A stretch of 64,000 nucleotides of DNA from assembly GCA_026260175.1 (NCBI GenBank), contig JAKCWW010000329.1, positions 11,774 through 75,773 of the forward strand. The letters are read 5' to 3'. Numbering within the stretch: the first letter of the stretch is position 1; every line of letters starts with the position of its first letter. This stretch comes from Reticulitermes lucifugus (lineage: Eukaryota > Arthropoda > Insecta > Blattodea > Rhinotermitidae). The notes below the pieces were generated by a model, which saw nothing but the letters and a program-made list of their open reading frames with translations, made no database searches and was not told the origin of the DNA. Made by a program: the position numbers and the translations under genes. Of this stretch, positions 1 through 12,012 are shown one piece after another.

Positions 1-62
1 CGAACCCCGGGCCTCCGTGGTGAGAGGCCGGCGACTAACCGCCTGAGCCATGGCACGGCCTA
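1..62 (-). repeat. SINE-C fragment, tRNA-like head
   Basis: Read on the minus strand this begins with a tRNA-like sequence that ends in a B-box-like GGTTCG. The same block recurs near 15960-16020 and 28485-28550, also on the minus strand. It is cut by the window edge. It is called a SINE head rather than a tRNA gene because it recurs with diverged flanks. Confidence 0.5.
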
Positions 63-543
63 CATACGCAACATAATCGGGTCCCCCTTCCGGACTGCCG
101 GGCCCCAGTAATTTGTACCGGCTCCACCCCCCCCCCCACCCGGTCGTCACCGATGCTATGACATTTAAATGTGGAATCTGGATTCCTTGGAGATTATCTG
201 AAGCTGGCAACGGTGAATTGTAGGCGGTGATTGGCAAAGTGCAGTCTTTCAAAGCAACGTTGCCATGTCGACACGGAACAAAAGGGAATAACAGGCATTT
301 TGACTGTTGATGTATTGTTCACAGCGCCGTGGATAAGAGGAGATTGACTATACAGTAACTACGCTATTTGCAGACAGGGAGAGGTGGATCTGTACAACAG
401 TTCAGCTTTGGTGTCCTGCGTCGCGGCAGATTTGTATCGCATCAGTTCTACTGTCGCCATCACGGCTCTCGTAATAATACGGGATGCACAGGATACACGG
501 TTCAGCTCGCTCGTACGAACGTACTTGTCTGTATGCGTCTCTC

Positions 544-561
544 CGCGCGCGCGCGCGCGCG
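544..561. repeat. (CG)n microsatellite
   Basis: Nine CG units in a row, followed by a GAGT-rich stretch. This is unusual in an AT-rich genome where CpG is normally depleted. Confidence 0.9.
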
Positions 562-782
562 AGTGAGAGTGAGTGAATTTCCTGACTCATCCACAAGAAA
601 AACATCAAGGTAAGTTGACCGAAAACACATAATCGAACTTCGCAGTCGCGTTGGTAATATTTGAGCTTCGCCTCGTACGGGGAAGTCCCGCACTCCGACT
701 AACATGATGGTGGGTTCTCGTGGTTTTCTGCAGATATCCCTGTGCTTCATTAAGTATCACGACAGAAAGAGACATTGGATAG

Positions 783-905
783 TGGATGCATAGCCCCACA
801 CATTCTTAACCTCGGCACTAGATAGGTGTGAGTGGTTAGCTTCACAAACCACTTGCGTTACTCTTGGGGGTGAAAAGCCCCCCCCCCGATACCCACTGAT
901 AAGAG
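783..905 (-). repeat. SINE-A fragment (3' body only)
   Basis: The block 'cattcttaacctcggcacta' followed by a ggtgtgagtggt segment matches, on the minus strand, the 3' body of the SINE-A copies at 37868-38158 and 33005-33285. The tRNA-like head is missing. A run of C interrupts the middle. Confidence 0.6.
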
Positions 906-1117
906 GGTGAATTTGCTCCTTTGTCAGTCTGGACGCCATGGACAAAATTCCTAACCCACGCTTACATAAATTACAATTCCTCATGTAAGATGCTTTATTC
1001 AGCACTTGAAAGAAAGCAGGCGCCAACAAATGGAGTAGGCCTATACCTTCCACAGCAGCGTAAAAGCGAACTGCGGTCCAGTGGTTTAAAATATCCGTTC
1101 TGCGCTGGCGAATAAAC

Positions 1118-1330
1118 TAACAAACTTAATGAAGCACAGTCCTCGTTGAGAAAATAATAGTTCCTCAGCTAGTCAAGAAATCCCCCGCATTTTATGGGAC
1201 TCGAAGGTTCATAACAGTCTTCACACGAGCCTGCCAGTGGCCCCTATTCTGAGCCAGATGAATCCAGTCCACACCCTTCCATCCTGTTTAAGATCCATTT
1301 TAATATTATCGTCCCATATATTCCTAGGTG
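1118..1330 (-). mobile_element. LINE 3'-end fragment (family L1a)
   Basis: The minus strand carries the same 3' terminus as the LINE at 11200-11880: the end of the coding region (…NLRVP-like), then the 'gcggggatttcttgactagc' type UTR and the stretch that becomes a TTAG-rich tail. Only the last ~200 bp are present, as expected of a 5'-truncated LINE insertion. Confidence 0.65.
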
Positions 1331-1624
1331 TTACATAGTTTTTTTCCCATAGATTTTCCCACCAAAATCCAGTATGCACTTCTATCCCACGCGTTCCACG
1401 TGCCTTGCCCAGCTTACCCTCCTCTACTTTATCAATTTCATGATAACTGACGAAGTGTATATATCATAAAGCTCCTCATTATGCAATTCTGTAGAGTAGC
1501 CTGTTATTTCATCTTTGGTCCAATCGTCTCAGCATCCCGTTCTTGGCCTCCCTCAGGTTATGTTCTTCCCTCAACGTGTATGACCCAAGTTCCACACACA
1601 TACAAACTTACTACAAGCAGCATA

Positions 1625-1800
1625 TTCGTTCTTAAAGAGCTCGTAGTTCCTCGGCTAGTCAATATACTCCTCTATTTTACGGAACCTAAAAGTTCATTAC
1701 CGTATTCAGAAGACATTTGTCCAGATCAATCCAGTCCATGCCCGCCCACCCATCCGACTTCTTTAAGATCTACTTTAATATTATCCTACCATCTACTCCT
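1625..1800 (-). mobile_element. LINE 3'-end fragment (family L1a)
   Basis: A second minus-strand copy of the same LINE terminus, 300 bp from the first and more diverged. It shares the 'tagttcctcggctagtcaat' UTR block and the 'cagatcaatccagtccatgc' coding end with the neighbouring copy at 1118-1330. Confidence 0.6.
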
Positions 1801-1885
1801 AGGACACCCACACAAAACAACAGTAAAAACTGTACTTCTGTATATTTTAATCTCTACTTCTTTATATAGGAAGACAAACAGATTC

Positions 1886-2030
1886 TGAACCGCTGTAGGC
1901 GCATTCGCATAGTCGCGAAAAGCGCCTATTACCTTCTTCATGTCTGTCCGTCTATCCGCACGTATCAGCGCCGCTCTCACTGGACGGATTTCCGTGAAAT
2001 TTGATATTGTGGACAGTTACGCGAACGCGC
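1886..2030 (-). repeat. Dispersed repeat D, fragment
   Basis: The minus strand reads the end of a family also seen at 3820-4352 and 48296-48672. It has a 'cttttcgcgactatgcgaat' terminus, then a short tandem of CGGA/GACA units and the 'ccagtgagagcggcgct' block. Coding content is not visible. The superfamily is unknown. Confidence 0.55.
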
Positions 2031-3819
2031 CACAATGCTACTTCACACATACGTCGCCTATGTTGTTGTACTTGCTGCGGTTCATAATATACCGTCTTAG
2101 AAAAGGTGCAAACTATGATTCCCAATTAACAAAGTTATTTAAAGTCATCAGCATACTCAACGTGTACAAACAAGCTGGTCTCGGGAGTTTGATAACGAAA
2201 CCTGTGACTGCTTATCGCATTGTAAATAAATTGTTTTCTCTTGCCGGTGCAGCCGAGAAATACAACTGTTTCATGAGTTTAGTTTCATGCTGCAATGAAC
2301 GCGCAATTAATGGTCGGTCATTACCCCAAGCGATTAATCCTTCAGTACAGTGATAGCGCAGTGCCTCAACCAACTGCGCCACCGGTTTACTACGCGTACG
2401 TTTCTAAATTCATTAATGTTGTGTGTGCAATCTGGAATTTTACTTAACACCTCCTAACATTTTCATCTCTGCTGCTTAAGTTTTGCTGGCATGTTCGTTC
2501 TTCTTAACGAAAGTTTCACATCCATAAGACTGTGGGACCGCCATTACTTACACAACTGCCACTTTGTCTCTCCCTGTTTGTCGCTTCTGTTTACCGTCGC
2601 GTGATTTCCTTAATACCGAATGATGCACGTCACAGTCATGGACAGCCAGTTTCTGAAAGGCTCATCAGCTTTCCTGCCGAAACAGGAACTCTTAAAACAG
2701 GTTTTAGAATGCTTACGCTGAAGGTCAAGGTCACAAAATGTGAACCAGACAGGCCCCTGTCCTTATCATTAGATTTTTGCGTCATTCTAATAAACTCTGT
2801 ACATAAAACACAGCCAATGTTGCGTATACATATTTAAACTATAAGTCTATATATATAACAAAGCTTTACTTCATTTAAGCTACATGTTTCGACCAGCATC
2901 GGCCATCAAGCCTCAGTAGATATGTCATAATCAAGCAGATCATTTGTCTACAGCACAATATAACGTGATATAACATGGGTATAACACAGTTAATGTATTA
3001 GGCCTACTTAAAATTAATTAAAATAAAATTAACATTTTTACTGATAACGCTCTTGTTTCTCGTGACTAAAATTCATTTATATAATATACAAATATATATA
3101 AATATATACAATTTATATAATATAATCACGTCATCATCTAGTATGCGTGTACAGTATGTTACGTGTCTACATATAGCCGATATATAACGACTGTTACGCA
3201 CATATATACTAGTAACCATCACATTTTCCCTCCCTATATAAACACAGATATGGCTTGCTGGAATAAGCCAGGTAAAGTGAAATATTATAGATAAAACATA
3301 TATCAATATATTGTCAGCGAAATGAATCGTTGTTATCCGTGGCCGGAAGTATGTCTTTCTTGGTAATCGTACATTATGTCTTTATACCATTATCGTAAAG
3401 TTGACGTTGGTTGTCGCGATGGTGCCATGAATTAAATTTAACTTTAGTTTTTTTTTTTTGCTTCTGAAGAACTACTGCATGCTGTCACCAACACCAGAGC
3501 TATCACCAGCTTTAACTAAAAACAATATTATAAAGGTACAATCGACAAATATTTACCAGATGAAACGTCGGAAGACCCCAAAAGACATGAATAATTTTCA
3601 AAACGCTGCTGTGTCACGATAAAACCTCACATTGTATCAGTATTTGCTTGGTGTATACAGAGTTTTATCAGCTGGCGTGTTTACATATCGTCAAATAAGA
3701 TACAGTCATCGGAAGTACCAGAAGATATTATGATGTCTACCTGCCTTCAAATGTTTCAGATATTGAGGCCGTCAGAACTACTGAAAGATCCATGTGAAAC
3801 TGTGCCCTAACAGAAACAA
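2031..3819. other. No gene seen; AT-rich non-coding DNA
   Basis: Short open frames only, none with a recognisable domain or good splice sites. A short tRNA-like fragment lies near 2345-2385 (minus strand) and TA-rich runs lie at 3075-3130. Probably part of the first intron of the protein kinase C gene at 17548-17735. Confidence 0.5.
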
Positions 3820-4352
3820 AGCAATGTATGTATAACGTAACATTGAGACGCGTTCGCGTAACCATTGTTGCCGCGAAAAGGCAAAAGTATTAAATACGAG
3901 TATTATGAGCGTGTATCTGTATTCTTGCCTTAGTTATCCGGCATGCAAATCGCGTCTTTCCTGTGTCGTATTGTCATCTGCGGCCCGTCTAACTCTACAA
4001 TATTTTTCCACATCATCTCATAAAAGGCACTATTTTAAAAATTCATTAAATATAAAATGTGTGTTTTGATTTCCTCTACAACTTTTGTCTAGAACATTTC
4101 TCATTTTCAGAAGAACTGAGAGATATTACCATAAATGTCCATAGGTCTTCATGTAAAGTACCCGTTATGCTTGTCAGATTTTAATGAAACTTGAATTTTC
4201 TCGGCAGATTTTTTAAAAAATCCTGAAATATCAAATTTCAAGAAACTTCGTCCAGTGGGAGCCGAGTTGTCCCACGTGGACGGACGGACGGACGGACAGA
4301 CATGACGACGCTAATAGTCGCTTTTCGCAGTTTTGCGAAAGTGCCTAACTAG
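3820..4352 (+). repeat. Dispersed repeat D, longest copy
   Basis: It shares a common order of blocks with 48296-48672: a 'gtataacgtaacattgag' start, a segment around 'agaactgagagatatta', 'cataggtcttcatgtaaa', 'ttgtcagattttaatgaa', 'tccagtgggagc', a tetranucleotide CGGA tandem (4280-4297) and a 'gcgaaagtgcctaac' end. No reading frame is visible, so it looks non-autonomous. Confidence 0.65.
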
Positions 4353-4619
4353 TGGATGCAATTAAAACCGTATCTTAACACAAACAGAACTACTGGATGA
4401 TCCCTTTCAAAGCGTGCCCTAACAAACAGAACTAGTGGATCATCCACTTAAAACAGTGCCCTAACACAAACAGAACTACTGGGTGATCCATTTAAACAGA
4501 AACAGAGGTTATCCGCAGTCAGATGTGCATAGGTTCCATTCCAAAGTTTTAAGGATTTATCGTTGTCTTAATGGCAAATAAAGTAAGAATAAACGAACCA
4601 GTACAGCATAGATTTATAT

Positions 4620-5260
4620 TGCTGAATGCAGTAAAGTGTCCAAAATTACAACCCTCAGCCTCAATACACTTCCTGACACGTCTGTCAATCATGCGTGAAG
4701 CTACCTGAATTCATTAGGGCTGCCCTCTATACGGTTTGCAGCATCCAAAGTGCAATGAAGCAATGCTGGTACACCGATCAATCATAAGTAAAAGATGTAG
4801 TGGGTTTAGATCTGGAGATGTGTTTGGGAAACGCTGTGGAGTACAATGAATCCTTAGACCAAGGAAGCAATGATCGAAATGCGTTTTCACTGTATGGCTG
4901 AAAAGGGGAGGCGCTCTGTCATGTTGCAAATACAAACGCAATGATGTTTCCAAAGATATGGCAGGTAGTTTTGCCTAAACTGCAGTTGTGACCTGCAAGA
5001 CGACCCTCGAAGATAAACGGACCATTAAGCTCACTGTAAAGAATATCGCATCACATATTTATGCAAAACTAATGCTGAAATTTGCTTCCCACATTGCTAC
5101 GGGGATTCCCTCCTGACCACAAATGTGCGCTGCTTGTGTTGCATCATCATGGGTAGACTGAGCCTCGTCGTTGAACAAACTACATCGGTGCAAATTGTGG
5201 ATCGGAACTGAGCCAAATACACAATTCCAGCCGTTCAACATGAACACTAAGACTCAAGAA
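4620..5260 (-). pseudogene. Relic of a DDE (Tc1/mariner-like) transposase
   Basis: On the minus strand, pieces in several frames follow the order of an insect DDE transposase. First comes an F-x-DEA block (around 5185-5160), then a block with WEANF (5098-5065), then an HDRAPP block like the usual 'QHDGAPPHF' (about 4910), then SPDLNPL (about 4820-4800), and last a C-terminal block with IDRRVRKCIEAEG (about 4690-4650). Frame changes and stops separate them, so the copy is dead. The family-level call rests on motif order. The exact superfamily is inferred and could be another IS630-related group. Confidence 0.6.
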
Positions 5261-5514
5261 CCAGAGTTAATGTTAATGAGGTAAAAACTGCGAACTGGAT
5301 TGTACAGTACAATGTCTGAACACCACGCCACGTCCGTTGCTTCCATCGCTTTCGCACTGCCATAGAAACTAGTTATTCGGAAACAAACAAATTTCACAAG
5401 AAAGATTTCACTCCTCTCGTGATAAAAAGGGCCAAATTTCTAAACATGTCACATTCTAAGCTTCGAAAAAGTTTAACCATTCATTGTGCTTAGCTCCCTT
5501 AATACCTTTAAAGC

Positions 5515-5700
5515 GTAATGATTATTACATGTACCACCTGCTCTAACATTCAACGTTTTACCCACAAGGTATATATGTCTACCATTCTCAGAATAAACAG
5601 CGACAACTTCCTTATTATAGTATTAACTGGGTTGCCTTTGTAATGGAGAAGCGGCGTTTTCTGTGCAGTAAGAACTGAGTTCTTAAACGCAACTTTCTTA
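5515..5700 (+). repeat. Dispersed repeat E
   Basis: Carries the block 'atgtaccacctgctctaaca', then a 'gttttacccacaaggtatat' segment and 'ttgtaatggagaagc'. The same blocks recur at 10270-10500 and, split by a SINE, at 13960-14420. No coding content; class unknown. Confidence 0.5.
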
Positions 5701-7064
5701 AATTTCACGTTTCCATCTCAGTACAGGTAAGAGGTAAAGCAATCCCATTACAGGCCTTGGCAGGCCCTTAGGGCTCCAGAAGGTTGAGGCTCCCAGGTTT
5801 TTAGACAATCGGCACATAAGGTGGTAAGGTTGTCAGCCCTACGCACCGGCCGCCTTTACCCCCCAGGAAAGATTCCTGGTACTCATTTCTGTTAGAGGCA
5901 TCTCAGTACAGGATATTACGGAAATTACATGATAGTCACTATATCGCTATATTTTGAGCATGATCTTCATTAGTGTCTTATACCAGCTTCCTGCCAGCTG
6001 GTGAAAGTAACCTTCACACTACGTCGCATCGCCAACACAAACATAGGCATGGTAGACCCTAACCAGTTAACATAAAATGGAGTGCCAATACCATTTTCAG
6101 TGTTCGAGGCCTATGCTGCAAAAGTGCCATGACCGCCTCCTTCCTTGCCCACTCATCACCCATGACAACCGCAACCTCTGTGTTCACTACCGTGCAAAAC
6201 TCGTCTCCACTTAGATTTCAGTCGACTATGCGTAACCACGCTGATTAAACGGCGTAATTAAACATCTGAAGCCTGAAATTCACGTGATATATATTCACTT
6301 CGTACCGCACATGAAACGTTTCTGCATTACAACGATATCACAGTTAATGCTGTGTTGGGAAAAATACTTACATTTTTAATGGCTAGTTATACCCGTGCGA
6401 ATAATTCGCATGCAGAAACAGTAAAATATTTAATCAACAATAATCTATTTATACATTTAAACTTTAAAAGCACTTCCCGATGTACAATGTTTGACGTTAC
6501 CAATCATTTTCTATGCGTTGTCGATGCCCTTAAACAATTGCAACAGCGCAGTTGTCAAGGAAGAGGATCCGGAAAATGCCACGGGAAAAAAAACAGGCGA
6601 TGGTGGACATATTGCAACACTTCTAAGCGTCTGCCCTTGAGCCTTACTGATTGCCATAGCAAACACGATTTTAATCAGAAATCGTCTTCTGCACAGTGTG
6701 AAGGAAATGGTAGAATATTATATATGTAAGTAACTGAATCCTGGATATAAGGATAGTTTTTTAGAGCCAATAACTTCCGCTGCTATGCAGTGCTCGTGCA
6801 TGCCTCTTACGACCATGTGCTGCCACCACCGGAAACCAAGGGAAGCTAACATATTTCAAGTACTTCCAATGGTCTCTGGTACAGGCAGCACTATCAATTA
6901 TAACGTTAGCTTTTTGTTTAAAAATTCATTTTTTGAGAAGTAATAAAAACAAAGGACATTGCCATCAATGCCTAATTATACGCTTCTAAAAATGTCTACC
7001 TTGAAAAGATCCATTCGGTAGTTCAGTAATTATGATGTCGCAAACAAACCTTGCCGTATTAATA
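5701..7064. other. No gene seen
   Basis: Contains a 378-bp open frame (6352-6729) with no recognisable domain and no convincing splice context; it is probably chance. A GC-richer block at 5720-5905 looks like interspersed-repeat sequence, but no second copy lies in this window. Confidence 0.4.
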
Positions 7065-7289
7065 TAGGGTGTTTCTTTTCCTGCTTGACCGATAAGCGCC
7101 GGCCCGACGCTCTAGTGAGTTTTTATTAGGCTTTCTAAAGGTTATAATCACTACGATCGTTTGCCTAGCTCCCATCATCGACTGTTACCCCCTTCCCCCG
7201 ACAAGCGGCGTACGACGCAACGCTGGCACAACGTCGGGCGGAGAGTTGGGCCGGCGCTTATCGGTCAAGCAAGAAAACGCACACTGTAT
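7065..7289. mobile_element. MITE with ~45-bp terminal inverted repeats
   Basis: The left end reads TATA-GGGTGTTTC… then 'cttgaccgataagcgccggc'. The right end, reverse-complemented, reads TATA-CAGTGTGCG… then the same 20-mer. The inverted repeats cover about 45 bp with a few mismatches and are flanked by TA/TATA, as expected of a TA-targeting (mariner-like) element. The ~130-bp core has no coding capacity. It is non-autonomous; the mariner assignment is inferred from the TA flank. Confidence 0.75.
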
Positions 7290-8562
7290 ATATGATGATA
7301 AATAGATGGTATATTTAACGCCACATGAAGTTGTTAAACAGCAACAGAATAGATCAGTTGCTTTACACTGTACGAACTCGAGAAGGCGGACGCAACGTTA
7401 CTCGTATATAAATAGGAACTTAACATACGATCACTTTCGTAGCTCAACACTCAAGGACCAGATGAGTCTTTAGAGTAAGTGGGATGTTACCATGCACATC
7501 CTGCTGACCAATCACGTAATATTACGTCATCTTTGGGCTAATCTTGTTTCGTCATTAGGCCTGAAGGCGTTCTGTTAATGGAGATGCAATATATGGAGTC
7601 CTGCAGTGGCTAACGTGCTGGAAAGAAAAATCACTGCTACCGCCATGAGACTTAAGAGAGAACCTATTGTAGCTTGAATTTCGAGATCATGCCTTACTTG
7701 TTATACACAAGATATTCGTATCTCGTATTGGCTTCTCTATAAGCCAACCGTCTCCTGCCATCTTGTAAGAGTTACTGCTAACTATTCGTGGTTGACAAAC
7801 AATAAGATAAATTCTAATACGGGGAAGCGAAAGCTCCTACGCATTAACAATGACAACAAGAATCATAATAATAACGAGGGAACGCGATGATTATCGGATA
7901 CATGCAGAAAGAAGACACTTCCACAGGTTAGTAAAAAAATAAGTCCAACCGCAACAGTATTCCAGAGCATGGTTCGAAATTATTTTGTGTTCTTTGCACG
8001 CAACGGAGTTAAAGCATAATGCAGAGATTGTGTCCGCACGCACGTTTAATTTCCGAAAACACTGAACAAATTTCTATTGTGTTTGATACTGGGGCTTACT
8101 CACTAAACGCTGTCTAATTAATTACATGTTGGTTCATTTGTCACACGAGGCTCCAAACTAAACACTTCAAATTTCCTCAAAAAATGGCTCATCATATAAA
8201 AATGTTGCACAAGAAAAAATGAAGAGTTCATTCGATTCTTCAACTTTTGTGGAAGATCCCTCACTGCGGTGATATTTAAGAAAACGCAAGGCAAAATAAT
8301 GATTCAATAGTGTGAATAGCTTTGCAACATTACAATGGTGCCTATAACGTAACGGATCTCACTGCTGACTAAATGTCTTCACGTAGCTGAAGTGAAACAC
8401 TGTTACATATTTAAACAGCAATAGGGCCTACTGATATCGATAATTTAAATTGGCTTACGTGTTATTCAGTGCGCCACCAAAGTGAATATATTGAAGTACA
8501 TATCAGGCCTAATGCCCACTAGCGATTTAAATAATCTCTTACGCTGATAAATGGCAGCCTGC
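7290..8562. other. No gene seen
   Basis: Neither strand shows a recognisable exon, and I noticed no repeat shared with the rest of the window. Probably intronic or intergenic. Confidence 0.4.
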
Positions 8563-8852
8563 ATATCGTAGTCGGTATAGTGACCGCGATACGGGCTGAA
8601 CGGACAGGGGTTTATATCCCACCAGTGGCAAGACATTTTTCTCTTCTCCAAATCGTCCATAACGGCTCTGGGTCCCACCCAGACTGCTGTTTAATAGGTA
8701 CTGATGTTCTTTCTAGGGGGGAAAAGCGGCCGGGGCGTGAAGTTGACCACTCACCTCCATCTAGTGCCGAGACTAATGAGTACAGCTATACATCTGCTTC
8801 CCCTATCTGCCTTCATGGCATGGAAAGGGGTAACTTTTATTTTGCCAATTAG
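8563..8852 (+). repeat. SINE-A, near full length
   Basis: A tRNA-derived head ('gtagtcggtatagtgac', A-box-like, then a degenerate B box) is followed by the family body: 'gtcccacccagactgctg', 'agcggccggggcgtgaagtt', 'cacctccatctagtgccgag' and 'ctgccttcatggcatgg'. It ends in a T/A-rich tail. The copy is diverged from 57744-58032. Confidence 0.8.
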
Positions 8853-9514
8853 TGGTAATAGAGTACAGCAATCCAAAGATAAATAAATACCATGTTAAGG
8901 TAAATGCGTTCAGTCTGTCTAAGAGATATGCCTACACTACCCTATACGACATTTAAATCAGTGATATTGGGTCCCAATTGATAGGAAATGGGACCAGGGT
9001 GGAAATTGAGACTGGAGGTTCACGTCCGTGAGCGTTAAGACAACAGCCTTCTGGAGTTTGACGCCGTGTAGTTTTGTAGCTTGCTCTAGCAGATTGTCGG
9101 AAGAACATGTTGCCTATATCTTCAGGAACCCTAAACCAAATTACAAGGTGTCACATCCAACAATACTGTCTTCTTAGAGTGTTCGTATCAAAGGCCACTA
9201 GCATGTAAGCTAATAAACTCTAGACAAGCATTTCGAATCATACTTTTTCTATTCTAAACAATAAAGTGGCGGCGTAAAGTTGTGCAGCAGCATTCAGTAT
9301 GAATGAACTGAAACTGTGCGGAAATAAAATGGTGTAAAATCAAGTTATAGCTAGCCAAACCATAACTGCGTAGAGGATAAATATACAGTTCATGGAGTGT
9401 TCTTCGTCTAAAATTTATTCCAGATTTAAGAACGGACATTTAACCTTTTAAATTTTGAAGTAATGAGAAGCGGGAGATGAAGGTGGAATTGAAATAGGTG
9501 TATTACGCCAAGCA

Positions 9515-9600
9515 ATCGACTCACTACGGACTGGAGAGTCCGTGGATCGAATACCGGTCAGTCTGTGTACTGACCGAGACTGAAACCAAGTCACCTACCA
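9515..9600 (+). repeat. SINE-A-like tRNA head, fragment
   Basis: The run 'actcactacggactggagag' and 'ccgtggatcgaatacc' matches the A/B-box head of SINE-A, but the body is missing. Confidence 0.45.
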
Positions 9601-11199
9601 AATACACGCCAGAAACCTTGCCGTCTGTGCTAAATTCCTCGGTGTGTCCGTTACTTGTCCGAGTTTAATCAAACGAGAAATAGGTCTGTATCGAATCTTC
9701 AGTAAAGCTATCGGAATGTCATATTTAGCGTAAAGACGACCCGTGGCACTCGACCTGTCACACGCAGGCAGACACGTTGAAACTAACAGACGCATTTTTG
9801 CACCTTTTCATTGAGAACGTGACACAAGTCCATTAAGTTTTAATCATAAACTGCCACTTTTTCAGCGCACATTTTTAACCTAAATCAATTCTGTCACACA
9901 AATAGCCTACAAGTTTGAAGTATGCTTATTCACACACATTTTAAACGACAAGTCCGACCCATATGCATTCATAAAGGACACAAATTTCCCCATTTCATCC
10001 GTAGCATTCTTCGGCTTTCAAGGGCAACTGTGTTTATGTATTTCGTCATCGGAGAGTAGAATAAGCCACTTCGCACGTTGTACATCGTTTCGGAAAGTTA
10101 CAGAATCGAAATCTGATGCGTTATCGATATTTTTTCTTACTGTATATGACATTATGAAGTTTAAGTTGCTTGCATATTACAAACTGCCAATTGTAAGCTT
10201 TCAGGTGTTCTGTTGTTAGGTCCATATCGAATTTCAATATCGATAACGAAATGTTCCTCCCCAGTGTCACTTCTATTATGTAACCTTTACATCAGTGGTT
10301 ACTATATGTACCACCTGCTTTAACATTAAGAATCTCTGCATTCTGCCCATATGGTATATTCGTTTTATGCCTGTGGTTCTCATAACAAAATGCCATTACT
10401 TTCCTGAACACCAGCAACCTGTTCTTTTTAATGGAGATGCAGTATGTTTACTGTGAGGTCGGAAATGAATTTTTATACTCCTATTTAGTAAATTACAGAC
10501 ATTTAAAAATGAAGTCCTCAGGACAAAACAAAGTTGTCAAAGGCAACTCCAATTCAAATCCTACTTGAAGAGACGGGAATGTCATAATGTCATTATTAAA
10601 AACTCACACTAATTATCTAGCATCCACAATATACCGACAGTCAGCATCAGTGAAGTAGACTACATTAAGGAATTAGGGCAAAATGATTCCATTCTTGATA
10701 AATATCAGCTCCCTATATCCCGACTTCCAAAACAACCATTCTTTATAGCAAATATAAATTACGCAAATAATACGAGACCATCGCTCTTCTGAGTTGTTGT
10801 GCGGTGTAAGTAGCACAAGGATCAAAACGTCCAAGTAGAATCTTCGTGGACATGTGTGTGTGTAAACCACGACGAAAATTGGATGTATACAACTTTTCAC
10901 ACGCGGACCGAAATAAAATTTCACTGGTGACCTTCTGGATCCATGATAAGTGGTCCCTGTCACCACAGCATGACGCGTCTTCAGATTTCAGATGGAGGAC
11001 CGGCCTCCAGATGTGGAAAGTAGCTTCGAATATATTAAATAAGCAGTCGCGGACAGCCAACAAGGGGTGGTCCTCCAGCTTTGGGGTTGGCGAGTTGCTA
11101 ACAACTCATCACCGTATAAACTTACGATGTTATGGAACATTTCACAAGGCCTCGGATATAGAGATAGGTAACAAATCCTTTGAAATTTCAATATTTGGC
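9601..11199. other. No gene seen; holds a dispersed repeat E copy
   Basis: The only structure seen is a copy of repeat E near 10270-10500 ('tatgtaccacctgctttaac', 'ttttaatggagatgc'). The overlapping short open frames at 10673-11217 have no domain I recognise and run against each other on both strands, so they are treated as chance. Confidence 0.45.
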
Positions 11200-11880
11200 A
11201 GAAACCCTAACAAATAAAAATTCCGTTCAGGAAGAAATTAAGAGCAGATTGAAGTCAGGAAATGCTTGTAGCATTCGTTGCAGAATCTTTTGTCTCCCAG
11301 TTTTACATCCAAAAATATAATTAAGATATACAGAGCTGTAATTTTGCCTGTTTTTGTATGGGCGCAAAACGTGGTCTCTCATATTCAGGGAGGAAAACAG
11401 GTTAAGGGTATTCGAGAACAGGGTGCTGAGGAAGATATTTGGGCCTTAGAAGGACGAGGTAACAAGGGAGTGGAGAAGACTACATAACGAGGAACTCTAT
11501 GGTCTCTACTCCTCATTAAATATTATTCGGTGATTAAATCAAGAAAACTAAGATGGGCGAGGCGTGTGGCACGTATGGGAGAGAGGAGCGATGCATACGG
11601 GATTTTAGTTGGGAGACCTGAGAGAAAGAGACCACTTGGAAGACCCAGGCGCAGATGGAAATATAATATTAAAATGGATCTTCAAGAAGTGGGCCGAGGA
11701 AGCATGAACTGGACTGATCTGGCTCAGGATAAGGATAGGTGGCGGGCGCTTGTGGATATGGTAATGAACCTTCGAGTTCCATAAATGCGGGGAATTTCTT
11801 CAGTAGCTGAGGACCTGGTAACTTCTTGGGAAGGGCTCTGTTCCACAGAGTTAGTTAGTTGGTTGGTTAGTTAGTTAGTT
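11200..11880 (+). mobile_element. LINE 3' half-open copy (family L1a), C-terminal RT tail
   Basis: Translated pieces follow the C-terminal region of a common arthropod non-LTR retrotransposon. In order they are a piece with EEIKSRLKSGNACS, a piece like the usual 'KTWSLIFREENRLRVFENRV', 'WRRLHNEELYGLYSS', and an intact 84-codon stretch (11530-11784) with [22 protein letters not shown] and ending NLRVP. A ~100-bp UTR and a TTAG/TTGG-rich tail follow. The upstream part is missing and stops or frame changes occur before 11530. The clade is not certain; RTE-like or a relative is likely. Confidence 0.8.
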
Positions 11881-11934
11881 AAACCTTTGGGATACAGAGT
11901 GTGACGAAAAGAAAAACGTCTTGTCCCTGCCGAG

Positions 11935-12012
11935 AATCAACAACCTCCGATTTTTTAGTCATCCACCTCGAAGACTAGTCAGCATAGGCTACCAACTGGG
12001 CTATCCCGGTCC
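11935..12012 (-). repeat. SINE-A-like tRNA head, fragment
   Basis: On the minus strand 'ggaccgggatagcccagttg' and a following GATTCTCGG box resemble the SINE-A head ('ccgggatagcgtagtc'). It lies directly after the LINE tail. The body is absent. Confidence 0.5.

Noticed and set aside
368-613. Overlapping open frames around a CG/GT-rich stretch
   Set aside because: They run on both strands through a (CG)n microsatellite, lack domains and splice context; chance frames.
2345-2385. Possible tRNA gene on the minus strand
   Set aside because: An A-box-like TGGCGCAGTTGG is present, but no B box at the right distance and no cloverleaf could be drawn; more likely a SINE head fragment.
5720-5905. GC-richer block resembling interspersed repeat sequence
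   Set aside because: It looks like a known type of insect repeat, but no second copy lies in the window, so it cannot be supported here.
6352-6729. 125-codon open frame on the plus strand
   Set aside because: Composition is unremarkable, no domain or homolog recognised, no splice acceptor/donor pair that links it to other exons.
10846-11217. 123-codon plus-strand frame and two minus-strand frames over the same DNA
   Set aside because: Three long frames overlap in one region without any recognisable motif; none is favoured.
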